From Aristolochia californica (Eukaryota; Streptophyta; Magnoliopsida; Piperales; Aristolochiaceae): a stretch of DNA of 64,000 nt. Positions 39,401 to 53,900 of the stretch are shown here, one piece after another. Position numbers and translations under genes: made by a program. Location: assembly GCA_029961685.1 (NCBI GenBank), contig JARWKL010000008.1, positions 15,099,981 to 15,163,980 of the forward strand, read 5' to 3'. How positions within the stretch are numbered: the stretch's first letter is position 1; the number at the start of each line of letters is the position of its first letter. The notes beneath the pieces were generated by a model. That model was not told the origin of the DNA. It saw only the letters and a program-made list of their open reading frames with translations, and did no database searches.

Positions 39401-39639
39401 AGCTAATAGGGTTGATTTAGTGGAATTTTCCTAACTTGGATAGAAAAATCTTGTGTTCAATTGTGGTGAGTGAATAAATTTTATTTACTTACATTTTTTG
39501 ATTGCTTTAAATTCTTTCCATACATAAACTCTAAAATTTTCATTTTATTGTGATCTATTTGCCATTTATATCTTTTTTTGTTTACGAGATGATGGGAAAG
39601 TGAAAACTCAAATTTATATTTAAGAAAAAAGTATACATC

Positions 39640-40620
39640 TAAAATGGATATGCACAATGCACAAATGAAGAGAGAGATAATTCCATAAAGTGTTTATAAT
39701 TTATAGGGATTGTAAACTCTTTTTAGTTTTTATATATCAAGTTCGGCAATCGTTGGGAAAAGGGGGAGGCGGGGGATTTTTAACTGAGTGTTGACTCCCA
39801 ATCCAGAACTCATTCCTTACAAAAATATAACCCGTTAGTCATGATAAATTACTTTAAAATAATCTATGATCTTTAGGTTAGCTTGATGTAAATGGGTAAA
39901 ATATTGGCCAGTTTGGCTTGGGTAATTATCCCACCGCACGTTCACTTGAAAATTTAATGTTATTCTCTTTAAAAGGTTTGCATCCATAGGTCATTTGCAT
40001 CTTTAAAATGTTTTCAGAATGCATATCCATTTATTTAAACATTTGTAGAAAAATCTCTTTCTAAAAAAATACCGAGCTAATAGGGTTGATCTAGTGGAAC
40101 TTTCCAAACTTGGATGGCGAAATTTTTGTGTTCATTTGTGGTGAGTGAATAAATTTTATTTACTTATATTTTTTTATTGCTTTAAATTCTTTCCATACAT
40201 AAACACTAAAATTTTCATTTTGTTGTGATCTATTTGCCTAATGCACAAATGTAGAGAGAGATAATTCCAAAAAGTGTTTATAATTTTATGGATTGTAAAC
40301 TCTTTTTAGTTTTTATATATCTAGTTCAGCAATCGTGGGAAAAGGGGGAGGCGGGGGATTTTTAACTGAGTGTTGACTCCCAATCTATAACTCATTCCTT
40401 ACAAAAATATAGCCCGTTATGCATGATAAATCATTTTAAAGTTATCTATGATCGTTAGGTTAGCTTGATGTAAATGGGTAAAATATTGGCCTGTTTGACT
40501 TGGGTAAATATCCCACCACACGTTCACTTGAGAATTTAATGTTATTCTCTTTAAAAGGTTTGGATCCTTAGGTCATTTGCATCTTTAACTTGTTACAAGA
40601 ATGTGTATCCATTTATTTAA
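39640..40620 (+). repeat. Adjacent B monomers sharing private variants, second one deleted
   Basis: The unusual string 'taaaatattggcc' after 'ggttagcttgatg' appears at about 39,877 and about 40,457 and, as far as I saw, nowhere else. The two neighbours therefore derive from one another. The second has a deletion of about 92 bp joining 'tatttgccta' to 'atgcacaaatg' at 40,240, which shortens the landmark step to 582 bp. Confidence 0.75.
40230..40250 (+). repeat. Deletion junction (~92 bp)
   Basis: 'tatttgccta' is joined to 'atgcacaaatg'. The T-run, 'gagatgatggg' and 'aagtatacatctaaaatgg' are missing. The landmark step is 582 bp (39,980 to 40,562). Confidence 0.85.
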
Positions 40621-41499
40621 ACATGTGTAAAAAAATCTGAGCCAATAGGGTTGATCTAGTGGAATTTCCCAAACATGGATAGCAGAATTTTTGTGTTCAT
40701 ATGTGGTGAGAGAATAAATTTTATTTATTTACGTTTTTTGATTGCTTTAAATTCTTTCCATACATAAACTATAAAATTTTCATTTTGTTTCGATCTATTT
40801 TCCTTTTATCTCTTTTTTTGTTTACAAGATGATGGGAAAGTGAAAACTCAAGTTTATATAGAAGAAAAAAGTGTTCATCTAAAATGGATATGCACAATGC
40901 ACAAATGTTAAGAGAGATAATTCCAAAAAGTGTTTATAATTTTTAGGGATTTTAAACTCTTTTTCGCTTTTATATATCAAGTTCGGCAATCGTTGGAAAT
41001 AGGGCGAGGTGGGGGATTTTTAACTGAGTGTTGACTCCCAATTCATAACTCATTCATTACAAAAAAAATTCGGTTATGCATGATAAATCACTTTAAAATC
41101 ATCGTTGATCATTAGGTCAGCTTTATGTAAATGGGTAAAATAATGGCTTGTTTGACACGGGTAAATATCCCACCGCACTTTCACTTGAGAATTTAATGTT
41201 ATTCTCTTTAAAAGGTATGGATCCATAGGTCATTTGCATCTTGAACATGTTTCAAGAATGCATATCCATTTTTTTAAACATGTGTAGAAAAATCTCTTTC
41301 TAAAAAAATGTCGAGTTAATTGGGTTGATCTAGTGGAATTTGCCAAACTTGGGTAGCAAAATCTTTGTGTTCATTTGTGGTGAGTGAATGAATTTTATCT
41401 ACTTACATTTTTTTATTGCTTTAAATTCTTTCCATACTTAAACTCTAAAATTTTCATTTTTTTGTGATCTATTTGCCTTTTATCTCTTTTTTTTATTTA

Positions 41500-44400
41500 C
41501 GAGACGATGGGAAAGTGAAACTCAAGTTTACATTTTAGAAAAAATTATAGATCTAAAATGGATATGCACAATGCGCAAATGTTGAGAGAGATATTTCCAA
41601 AAAACGTTTATAATTTTTAGGGATTGTAAACTCTTTTTAGTTTTATATATGAAGTTCGGCAATCGTTGGGAAAAGAGGGAGGCGGGGGATTTTTAACTGA
41701 GTGTTGACTCCCAATTCATAACTCATTCCTTACAAAAATATAGCCCGTGACGCATGATAAATAACTTTAAAATCATCTATCATCGTTAGGTCAGCTTTAT
41801 GTAAATAAGTAAAATAATGGCTTGTTTGACTTGGGTAAATATCCCACCGCGTGTTCACTTATGAATTTAATGTTATTCTCTTTAAAAGGTTTGGATTCGA
41901 AGGTCATTTGCATCTTTAACATGTTTCAAGAATGTGTATCAATTTATTTAAACATGTGTAGAAAAATCACTATCTAAAAAAATACCGAACTAATAGGGTT
42001 GATCTAGTGGAATATTTCAAACACATATAGCAAAATTTTGTATTCATTTGTGGTGAGTGAATAAATTTTATTTACTCACATTTTTTTGTTCCTTTAAATT
42101 CTTTCCCTACATAAACTCTAAAATTTTCATTTTGATTCGATCTATTTGCCTTTTATTTCTTTTTTTGTTTACGAGATGATGGGAAAGTGAAAACTCAAGT
42201 TTATATTTAGGAAAAACATATAGATATAAAATGGATATGCACAATGCACAAATGTAGAGAGATATAATTCCAAAAAGTGTTCATAATTTTTAGGGATTGT
42301 AAACTCTTTTTAGTTTTTATATATCAAGTTTGGCAATCGTTGGGAAAAGGGGGAGGCGGGGGATTTTTAATTGAGTGTTGAATCCCAATTCATACCTCAT
42401 TCCTTACAAAAATATAGCCTGTTACGCATGATAAATAACAATAAAATCATCTATGATCGATAGGTCAGCTTTAAGGAAATGGGTAAAATAATGGGTTGTT
42501 TGACTCGAGTAAATATCCCACCGCGCGTTCACTTTAGAATTTAATGTTATTCTCTTTAAAAGGTTTGGATCCATAGGTCATTTCCATCATTAATATGTTT
42601 CACGAATGCATATCAATTTATTTAAACATGTGTAGAAAAATCTCTTTCTAAAACAATACCGAGCTAATAGGGTTGATCTAGTGGACTTTCCCAAACTTGG
42701 ATAGCAAAATTTTTGTGTTCATTTGTGGTGAGTGAATAAATTTTATTTACTTTTATTTTTTTTATTGCTTTAAATTCTTTCCATACCTAAACTCTAAAAT
42801 TTTCATTTTTTTGTGATTTATTTGCCTTTTGTATCTTTTTTTGTTTACGAGATGATGGGAAAGTGAAAACTCAAGTTTATATTTAAGAAAAAAGTATACA
42901 TCGAAAATGGATATGCAGAATGCACAAATGTAGAGAGAGATAATTCCAAAAAGTGTTTACAATTTTTAGGGATTGTAAACTCTTTATAGTTTCTATATAT
43001 CATGTTCGGCAATCGTTGGGAAAAGGGGGAGGCGGGGGATTTTTAACTGAGTGTTGAATCCCAATTCATAACTCATTCCTTAAAAAAATAAAGCCCGTTA
43101 CACATGATAAATCACTTTAAAATCATCTATGATAGTTAGGCCAGCTTTATGGAAATGGGCAAAATAATGGTGTGTTTGACTCGGGTAAATATCCCTCCGC
43201 ACATTCACTTGAGAATTTAATGTTATTCTCTTTAAAAGGTTTAGATCCATAGGTCATTTGCATCTTTAACATGTTTCAAGAATGCATATCCATTTATTTA
43301 CACATGTGTAGAAAAATCTCTTTCTAACTAAATACCGAGTTAATAGGTTTGATCTAGTGGAATTTCCCAAACTTGGATAGCAAAATTTTTCTGTTCACTG
43401 GTGGTGAGTGAATAAATTTTATTTACTTACATTTTTTTATTGCTTTAAATTCTTTCCATACATAAACTCTATGATTTTCATTTTGTTGTGATCTCTTTGC
43501 CTTTAATATTTTTTTTTGTTTACGAGATGATGGGAAAGTGAAAACTCAAGTTTATATTTAAGAAAAAAGTAAACATCTAAAATAGATATGCACAATGCAC
43601 AAATGTAGAGAGTGATAATTCCAAAATGTGTTTATAATTTTTAGGGATTGTAAACTCTTTATAGTTTTTATATATCAAGTTCGGCAATCGTCTGGAAAAA
43701 GGGGAGGCGGGGGATTTTTAACTGAGTGTTGACTCCCAATTGATAACTCATTCCTTAAAAAACTATAGCCCGTGACGCATGATAAATCACTTTAAAATCA
43801 TCTATGATCATAAGATCAGTTTTACGTAAATGAGTAAAATAATGGCTTGTTTGACTCAGGTAAATATCCCACAGCAGATTCACTTGAGAATTTAATGTTA
43901 TTCTCTTTAAAAGGTTTGGATCTTTAGGTCATTTGCATCTTTAACATGTTTCACGAATGCGTATCCATTTATTTAAACATGTGTTGAAAAATCACTTTCT
44001 AAAAAAATACCGAGCTAATAGGGTTGATCTAGTGGAATTTTCCAAACTTGGATAGCAAAATTTTTGTGTTCATTTGTGGTGAGTGAATGAATTTTATTAA
44101 CTTACATTTTTTTATTGCTTGAAATTCTTTCCATACTTAAACTCTAAAATTTTCATTTTGTTATGATCTATTTGCCTTTTATCTCTTTCTTTATTTACGA
44201 GACGATGGGAAAGTGAAACTGGAGTTTATATTTTTGAAAAAAGTATGCATCTACAATGGATATGCACAATGCGCAAATGTTGAGAGAGATAATTCCAAAA
44301 AGTGTTTATATTTTTTAGGGATTGTAAACTCTTTTTAGTTTTTATATATCATGTTTAGCAATCGTTGGGAAAAGGGGGAGGCGGGGGATTTTTAACGGAG

Positions 44401-47400
44401 CATTGACTCCCAATTCATAACTCATTCCTTAAAAAAATATAGCACGTGACGCATGATAAATCACTTTAAAATCATCTATGATCGTTAGGTCAGCTTTATG
44501 TAAATGAGTAAAATAATGGCTTGTTTGGCTCGGGTAAATATCCCACCGCACGTTCACTAGTGAATTTAATGTTATTCTCTTTAAAACATTTGGATCCTTA
44601 GGTCATTTGCATCTTTAACATGTTTCAAGAATGCGTATCAATTTATTTAAACATGTGTAGAAAAATAACTATCTAAAAAAATACCAAGCTATTAGGGTTG
44701 ATCTAATGGAATTTCCCAAACATGGATACCAAAATTTTGTGTTCATTTGTGGTGAGTGAATAAATTTTATTTACTCACATTATTTTGTTGATTTAAATTC
44801 TTTGCATACATAAACTCTAAAATTTTCATTTTTTTTTTATCTATTTGCCTTTTATCTCTTTTTTTTGTTTACAAGACGATGGGAGAGTGAAAACTCAAGT
44901 TTATATTTAAGAAAAAAGTATAGATCTAAATTGGATATGCACAATGCACAAATGTAGAGAGCGATAATTCCAAAAAGTGTTCATAATTTTTAGGGATTGT
45001 AAACCCCTTTTAGTTTTTATATATCAAGTTCGGGAATCGTTGGGAAAAGGGGGAGGAGGTGGATTTTAACTGAGTGTTGAATCCCAATTCATACCTCATT
45101 CCTTACAAAAATATAGCTCGTTATGCATGATAAATAACTTTAAAATCATCTATGATCGTTAGGTTGGCTTTATGGAAATGGGTAAAATAATGGCTTGTTT
45201 GACTCGGGTAAATATCCCACTCCTCGTTCACTTAAGAATTTAATGTTATTCTCTTTAAAAGGTTTGGATCCATTGGTCATTTCCATCTTTAACATGTTTG
45301 AAGAATGCATATCCCTTTATTTAAACATGTGTAGAAAACTCTCTTTCTAAAACAATACCGAGCTAATAGGGTTGATCTAGTGGAATTTCCCAAACTTGGA
45401 TAGCAAAAATTTTGTGTTCATTTGTGTGAGTGAATAAATTTTATTTACTTACTTTTTTTATTTCTTTAAATTATTTCCATACATAAACTCTGAAATTTTC
45501 ATTTTGTTGTCATCAATTTGCCTTTTATATCTTTTTTTGTTTACGAGATGATGGCAAAATGAAAACTCATGTTTATATTTAGGAAAAAAGTATACGTCCA
45601 AAAGCGATATGCACAATGCACAAATGTAGAGAGCGATAATTCCAAAAAGTGTTAATAATTTTTATGGATTGTAAACTCTTTATAGTTTTTATATATCAAG
45701 TTCGGCAATCGTCTGGAAAAGGAGGAGGCGGGGGATTTTTAACTGAGTGTTGACTCCTAATGGATAACTCATTCCTTAAAAAACTATAGCCCGTGACGCA
45801 TGATAAATCACTTTAAAATCATCTATGATCGTAACATCAGCTTTATGTAAATGAGTAAAATAATGGCTTGTTTGACTCAGGTAAATATCCCACCGCACGT
45901 TCACTTGAGAATTTAATGTTATTCTCTTTAAAAGGTTTGGATCTTTAGGTCATTTGCATCTTTAACATGTTTCACGAATGCGTATCCATTTATTTAAACA
46001 TGTGTTGAAAAATCACTTTCTAAAAAAATACCGAGCTAATAGGGTTGATCTAATGGAATTTTCCAAACTTGGATAGCAAAATTTTTATGCTCATTTGTGG
46101 TGAGTGAATGGATTTTATTAACTTAAATTTTTTATTGCTTGAAATTCTTTCCATACTTAAACTCTAAAATTTTCATTTTGTTGTGATCTATTTGCCTTTT
46201 GTCTCTTTTTTTATTTACGAGACGATGGGAAAGTGAAACTGAAGTTTATATTTTTGAAAAAAGTATGCATCTACAATGGATATACACAATGCGCAAATGT
46301 TGAGAGAGATAATTCCAAAAAGTGTTTATATTTTTTAGGGATTGTAAACTCTTTTTAGTTTTTATATATCATGTTTGGCAATCGTTGGGAAAAGGGGGAG
46401 GCGGGGTATTTTTAACGGAGCGTTGACTCCCAATTCATAACTCATTCCTTAAAAAAATATAGCACGTGGCGCATGATAAATCACTTTAAAATCATCTATG
46501 ATCGTTAGGTCAGCTTTATGTAAATAAGTAAAATAATGGCTTGTTTCGCTCGGGTAAATATCCCACCGCACGTTCACTTGTGATTTTAATGTTTTTCTCT
46601 TTAAAAGGTTTGGATCCTTAGGTCATTTGCATCTTTAACATGTTTCAAAAATGCGTATCAATTTATTTAAACATGTGTAGGAAAATCACTATCTAAAAAA
46701 ATACCAAGCTATTAGGGTTGATCTAGTGGACTTTCCCAAACATGGATACTAAAATTTTGTGTTCATTTGTGGTGAGTGAATAAATTTTATTTACTCACAT
46801 TTTTTTGTTGATTTAAATTCTTTCCCTACATAAACTCTAAAATTTTCATTTTTTTCGATCTATTTGCCTTTTATCTCTTTTTTTTTTTACGAGATGATGG
46901 GAGAGTGAAAACTCTAGTTTGTATTTAAGAAAAAAGTATAGATCTAAATTGGATATGCACAATGCACAAATGTAGAGAGCGTAATTCCAAAAAGTGTTGA
47001 TAATTTTTAGGGATTGTAAACCCTTTTTAGTTTTTATATATCAAGTTCGGCGATCGTTGGGAAAAGGGGTAGGCGGTGGATTTTAATTGAGTGTTGAATC
47101 CCAATTCATACCTCATTCGTCACAAAAATATAGCTCGTTACGCATGATAAATAACTTTAAAATCATCTATGATCGTTAGGTTGGCTTTATGGAAATGGGT
47201 AAAATAATGGCTTATTTGACTCGGGTAAATATCCCACTCCTCGTTCACTTGAGAATTTAATGTTATTCTCTTGAAAAGGTTTGGATCCATTGGTCATTTC
47301 CATCTTTAACATGTTTGAAGAATGCATATCCCTTTATTTAAACATGTGTAGAAAACTCTCTTTCTAAAACAATACCGAGCTAATAGGGTTGATCTAGTGG

Positions 47401-50400
47401 AATTTTCCAAACTTGGATAGCAAAATTTTTGTGTTCATTTGTGGTGAGTGAATAAATTTTATTTACTTACTTTTTTTTATTCCTTTAAATTATTTCCATA
47501 CATAAACTCTGAAACTTTCATTTTGTTGTCATCAGTTTGCCTTTTATATCTTTTTTTGTTTATGAGATGATGGCAAAATAAAAACTCATGTTTATATTTA
47601 GGAAAAAAGTATACATCCAAAAGGGATATGCACAATGCACAAATGTAGAGAGGGATAATTCCAAAAAGTGTTTATAATTTTTAGGGATTGTAAACTCTTT
47701 ATAGTTTCTATATATCAAGTTCGGCAATCGTTGGGAAAAGGGGGAGGCGGGGGATTTTTAACTAAGTGTTGACTTCCAATTCATAACTCGTTCCTTACAA
47801 AAATATAGCCCGTGACGCATGATAAATCACTTTAAAATCATCTATGATCGTAAGGTCAGCTTTACGTAAATGAGTAAAATAATGGCTTGTTTGACTCGTG
47901 TAAATATCCCACCGCACGTTCACTTGAGAATTTAATGTTATTCTCTTTAAAAGGTTTGGATCCTTAGGTCATTTGCATCTTTAACATGTTTCAAGAATGC
48001 GTATCCATTTATTTAAACATGTGTAGAAATATCACTTTCTAAAAAAATACCGAGCTAATAGGGTTGATCTAGTGGAATTTCCCAAACTTGGATAGCAAAA
48101 TTTTTGTGTTCATTTGTGGTGAGTGAATGAATTTTATTTACTTACATTTTTTTTTTCTTGAAACTCTTTCCATACTTAAACTCTAAAATTTTCATTTTTT
48201 TGTGATCTATTTTCCTTTTATCTCTTTTTTTATTTACGAAACGATGGGAAAGTGAAACTCAAGTTTATATTTTAGCGAAAGTATACATCTAAAATGGATA
48301 TGCACAATGCACAAATGTTGAGAGAGATAATTCCAAAAATTGTTTGGAATTTTTAGGGATTCTAAACTCTTTTTAGTTTTTATATATCATGTTCGTCAAT
48401 CGTCAGGAAAAGGGGGAGGCGTGGGATTTTTAACTGAGCGTTGACTCCCAATTCATAACTCATTCCTTGCAAAAATATAGCCTGTGACGCATGATAAATC
48501 ACTTTAAAATCATTTATGATCGTTAGGTCAGCTTTATGTAAATGAGTAAAATAATGGCTTGTTTGACTTGTGTAAATATCCCACTGCACGTTCACTTGTG
48601 AATTTAATGTTATTCTCTTTAAAAAGTTTGAATCTTTAGGTCATTTGCGTCTTTAACATGTTTCAAGAATGCGTATCAATTTATTTAAACGTGTAGAAAA
48701 ATCACTATCTAAAAAAATACCGAGCTATTAGGGTTGATCTAGTGGAATTTCCCAAACATGGATACCAAAATTTTGTGTTCATTTGTGGTGTGTGAATAAA
48801 TTTTATTTACTCACATTTTTTTGTTATTTTAAATTCTTTCCCTACATAAACTCTAAAAATTTTATTTTGTTTCGATCTATTTGCCTTTTATATCATTTTT
48901 GTTTACGAGATGATGGGAAAGTGAAAACTGAAGTTATATTTAAGAAAAAAGTATAGATCTAAAATGGATATGCACAATGCACAAATGTAGAGAGAGATAA
49001 TTCCAAAAAGTGTTCATAATTTTAAGGGATTGTAAACTCTTTTTAGTTTTTATATATCAAGTTCGGCAATCGTTGGGAAAAGGGGGAGGCGGGTATTTTA
49101 ACTGAATGTTGATTCCGAATTCATACCTCATTCCTTAAAAAAATATAGCCCGTTACACATGATAAATAACTTTAAAATCATCTATGATCGTTAGGTCAAC
49201 TTTATGGAAATGGGTAAAATAATGGCTTGTTTGACTCGGGTAAATATCCCACCGCACGTTCACTTGAGAATTTAATGTTATTCTCTTTAAAAGGTTTGGA
49301 TCCATTGGTCATTTCCATTTTTCACTTGTTTCAAAAATGCTTATCCATTTATTTAAACATGTGTAGAAAAATCTCTTTCCAAAACAATACCGAGCTAATA
49401 GGGTTGATCTAGTGGAATTTCCCAAACTTGGATAGCAAAAATTTTGTGTTCATTTGTGGTGAGTGAATAAATTTTATTTACTTACTTTTTTTTACTGCTT
49501 TAAATTCTTTCCATACATAAACTCTAAATTTTCATTTTTTTGTGATCTATTTTCCTTTCATATCTTTTTTTGTTTACGAGATGATGGGAAAGTGAAAAGT
49601 CATGTTTTTATTTAAGAAAAAAGTGTACGTCCATAATGGATATGCACAACGCACAAATGTAGAGAGAGATAATTCCAAAAAGTGTTTATAATTTTTAGGG
49701 ATTGTAAACTCTTTATAGTTTCTTTATATCAAGTTCGGCAATCGTTGGGAAAAGGGGGGAGGCGGGGGATTTTTAATTGAGTGTTGACTCCCAATTCATA
49801 ACTCATTCCTTAAAAAAATATAGCCCATGACGCATGATAAATCACTTTGAAATCATCTATGATCGCAAGGTCAACTTTATGTAAATGAGTAAAATAATGG
49901 CTTGTTTGACTCGGGTAAATATCCTACCGCACGTTCACTTGAGAATTTAATCTTATTCTCTTTAAAAGGTTTGGATCCTTAGGTCATTTGCATCTTTAAC
50001 ATGTTTCAAGAATGCGTATCCGTTTATTTAAAAATGTGTTGAAAAATCACTTTCTAAATAAATACCGAGCTAATAGAGTTGATCTAGTGGAATTTCCCAA
50101 ACTTGGATAGAAAAATTTTTGTGTTCATTTGTTGTGATCTATTTGCCTTTTATCTCTCTTTTTATTTACGAGACGATGGGAAAATGAAACTCATGTTTAT
50201 ATTTTAGACCAAGTATACATCTAAAATGGATATGCACAATACGCAAATGTTGAGAGAAATAATTCGAAAAACTGTTTGGAATTTTTAGGGATTGTAAACT
50301 CTTTTTAGTTTTTATATATCTTGTTCGGCAATTGTTGGGAAAAGGGGGAGGCAAGGGATTTTTAACTGAGCGTTGACTCCCAATTCATAACTCATTCCTT

Positions 50401-50800
50401 ACAAAAATCTAGCCCGTGACGCATGATAAATCACTTTAAAATCATCTATGATCCTTAGGTCAGCTTTAAGTAAATGAGTAAAATAATGGCTTGTTTGACT
50501 CGGGTAAATATCCCACCGCACATTCACTTGTGAATTTAATGTTATTCTCTTTAAAAGGTCTGGATTTTTAGCTCATATGCATCTTTAACATGTTTCAAGA
50601 ATGCGTATCAGTTTATTTAAACATGTGTGGAAAAATCCCTATCTAAAAAATACCGAGCTATTAGGGTTGATCTAGTGGAATTTCCCAATCATGGATACCA
50701 AAATTATGTGTTCATTTGTGGTAAGTGAATAAATTTTATTTACTCACATTTTTTTGTCGGTTTAAATTCTTTCCCTACATAAACTCTAAAATTTTCATTT
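41500..50800 (+). repeat. Higher-order repeat of four, then three, B monomers (~2.70 kb, then ~2.02 kb)
   Basis: Three monomer types follow in fixed order. Type a has 'gacgatggg' plus a shortened 'gaaact' (41,503; 44,201; 46,221; 48,240 as 'aacgatggg'; 50,172). Type b has 'ttaaattctttccctac' or a near match (about 42,095; 44,795; 46,810; 48,830; 50,760). Type c has 'atacctcatt' (42,392; 45,091; 47,108; 49,123). The first step is about 2,699 bp (four monomers), and the next steps are 2,015-2,020 bp (three monomers). The last a-to-a step is 1,932 bp because of an 85-bp deletion near 50,130. Copies in 43.7-47.8 kb look especially alike. Confidence 0.82.
50120..50140 (+). repeat. 85-bp deletion between short direct repeats
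   Basis: 'gtgttcatttg' continues directly as 'ttgtgatctatttg'. In intact copies 'ttcattt' occurs both before 'gtggtgagtg' and before 'tgttgtgatc'; here a single 'ttcattt' (50,124-50,130) remains. The landmark step is 589 bp (49,973 to 50,562). Confidence 0.85.
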
Positions 50801-51229
50801 TGTTTCGATCTATTTGCCTTTTATCTCTTTTTTTGTTTACGAGATGATGGGAAAATGAAAACTCAAGTTATATTTAAGAAAAAATTATTGAGCTAAAACG
50901 GATATGCACAATGCACAAATGTAGAGAGAGATAATTCCAAAAAGTGTTCATAATTTTTAGGGATTGTAAACTCTTTTTAGTTTTTATATATCAAGTTCGG
51001 CAATCATTGGGAAAAGAGGGAGGCGGGGGATTTTAACTGAGTGTTGACTCCCAATTCATAACTCATTCCTTCCAAAAAAGGCCCGTTAAACATGATAAAT
51101 CGCTTAAAAATCATCTATGATCGTTAGGACAGCTTTATGTAAATGGGTAAAATAATGGGTTGTTTGACTCGGGTAAATATCGCACCGCACGTTCACTTGA
51201 GAATTTAATGTTATTTTCTTTAAAACTTT

Positions 51230-53900
51230 TGGATCCATAGGTCATTTGCATCTTTAACATCTTTCAAGTGTGCATGTCCATCTATTTAAACATGTGTAGA
51301 AAAATCTCTTTCTAAAGAAATACAGAGCTAATAGGGTTGATCTAGTGGAATTTCCCAAACTTGGATAGAAATGTTTTTGTGTTCAATCATGGAGTTAATA
51401 AATTTTATTTACTTAAATTTTTTTATTAATTTAAATTCTTTCTATTCATCTAAAATATTATTTTTGTTGTGATCTATTTGCCTTTTATCTCCTTTTTTGT
51501 TTACGAGATGATGGGAAAGTGAAAACTGAAGTTTATATTTAAGAAAAAAGTTTACATCTAAAATGGATATGCGCAATGCACAAATGTAGAGAGATATAAT
51601 TCCAAAAAGTGTTTATAATTTTTAAGGACTGTAAACTCTTTTTAGTTTGTATATATCAAGTTCGGCAATCGTTGGGAAAAGGCGGAGGCAGGGGATTTTT
51701 ATCAGAGTGTTGACTCCCAATCCATAACTCATTCCTTTCAAAAATATAGCTCGTTACGCATGATAAATTACTTTAAAATCATCTATGATCGTTAGGTCAG
51801 CTTTATTTAAAATTTTAAAATAATGGCTTGTTTGACTCAGGTAAATATACCACCGCTTGTTCACACGAGAATTTAATGTTATTCTCTTTAAAAAATTTGT
51901 ATCCATAGGTCATTTGCATCCTTAACATGTTTCAAGAATGCATATCTATTTATTTAAACATGTGTATAAAAATCTCTTTCTAAAAAAATATCGAGCTAAT
52001 AGGGTTGATCTAATGGAATTTCCCAAACTTGGATAGCAAAATTTTTGTGTTCATTCGTGGAGTTAATAAATTTTATTTACTTACATTTTTTTATTTTTTT
52101 AAATTCTTTCCATGCATCTAAATTTTCATTTTGTTGTGATCTATTTGCTTTTTATCTCCTTCTTTGTTTAAGAGATGATGGGAAAATGAAAGCTGAATTT
52201 TATATTTAAGAAAAAAGTATACATCTAAAATGGATATGCACAATGCACAAATGTTGAGAGAGATAATTCCTAAAAGTATTTATAATTTTTAGGGATTGTA
52301 AACTCTTTTTAGTTTTTATATATCAAGTTCGGCAATCGTTGGGAAAAGGGGAGGCGGGGGATTTTTAACTGAGTGTGGACTCGCAATCCATAACTCATTC
52401 CTTACAAAAATATAGCTCGTTACGCATGATAAATAACTTTAAAATCATCTATGATTGTTAGGTCAGCTTTATGGAAATGAGTAAAATAATGGCTTGTTTG
52501 ACTCGGGTAAATATCCCACCGCACGTTCACTTCAGAAATTAATGTTATTCTCTTTAAAAGGTTTGGATCCAAAGGTCATTTGCATCCTTAACATCTTTCA
52601 AGTGTGCATATCCATTTATTTAAACATGTGTGGAAAAATCTCTTTCTAAAAAAATAACGAGCTAATAGGGTTGATCTAGTGGAATTTCCAAAACTTGGAT
52701 AGAAACTTTTTTGTGTTCAATCATGGAGTTAATAAATTTTATTTACTTACATTTTTTATTGCTTTAAATTCTTTCTATTCATCTAAAATTTTCATTTTGT
52801 TGTGATCTATTTGCCTGTTATCTCCCTTTTTGTTTACGAGATGATGAGAAAGTGAAAACTGAAGTTTATATTTAAGAAAAAAGGTTACATCTAAAATGGA
52901 TATGCACAATGCACAAATGTAGAGAGAGATAATTCCAAAAAGTGTTTATAATTTTTAATGACTGTAAACTCTTTTTAGTTTGTATATATCAAGTTCGGCA
53001 ATCGTTGGGAAAAGGGGGAGGCAGGGGATTTTTAACTGAGTGTTGACTCCCAATCCATAACTCATTCCTTTAAAAAATATAGCCCGTTATGCATGATAAA
53101 TTACTTTAAAATCATTAATGATCTTTAGGTCAGCTTTATGTAAATTTATAAAATAATGGCTTGTTTGACTCGGGTAAATATACCACCCAACGTTCACACG
53201 ATAATTTAATGTTATTCTCTTTAAAAAGTTTGTATCATAGGTCCTTTTCATCTTTAACATGTTTCAAGAATGCATATCCATTTATTTAAACTTGTGTAGA
53301 AAAATCTCTTTCTAAAAAAATACCGAGCTAATAGGGTTGATCTAGTGGAATTTCCCAAACTTGGATAGCAAAATTTTTGTGTTCATTCGTGGAGTTAATA
53401 AATTTTATTTACTTACAATTTTTTATTATTTTAAATTCTTTCCATACATCTAAAATTTTCATTTTGTTGTGATCTATTTGCCTTTTATCTCCTTCTTTGT
53501 TTACAAAATGATGGGAAAGTGAAAGCTGAATTTTATATTTAAGAAAAAAGTATACATCTAAAATGGATATGCACAATGCACAAATGTTGAGAGAGATAAT
53601 TCGAAAAAGTGTTTATAATTTTTAGGGACTGTAAACTCTTTTTAGTTTTTATATATCAAGTTCGGCAATCGTTGGGAAAATGGGGAGGCGGGGGATTTTT
53701 AACTGAGTGTTGACTCGCAATCCATAACTCATTCCTTACAAAAATATAGCCCGTTACGCATGATAAATAACTTAAATATCATCTATGATCGTTAGGTTAG
53801 CTTTATGGAAATGAGTAAAATAATGGCTTGTTTGACTCGGGTAAATATCCCACCGCACATTCACTTGAGAATTTAGTGTTATTCTCTTTAAAAGGTTTGG
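51230..53900 (+). repeat. Two-monomer higher-order repeat (~1,333 bp), two copies
   Basis: Alternate monomers share private features. 'tctattcatctaaaa' is at 51,441 and 52,774, 'gaaaactgaagttt' at 51,521 and 52,854, and 'agctgaatttt' at 52,191 and 53,524, each 1,333 bp apart. The landmarks agree (51,231 to 52,565 to 53,899). Both types have 'ggagttaataaa' in place of 'gtgagtgaataaa' and lack part of 'cataaactctaaaa', which makes these monomers slightly short (about 667 bp). Confidence 0.82.
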
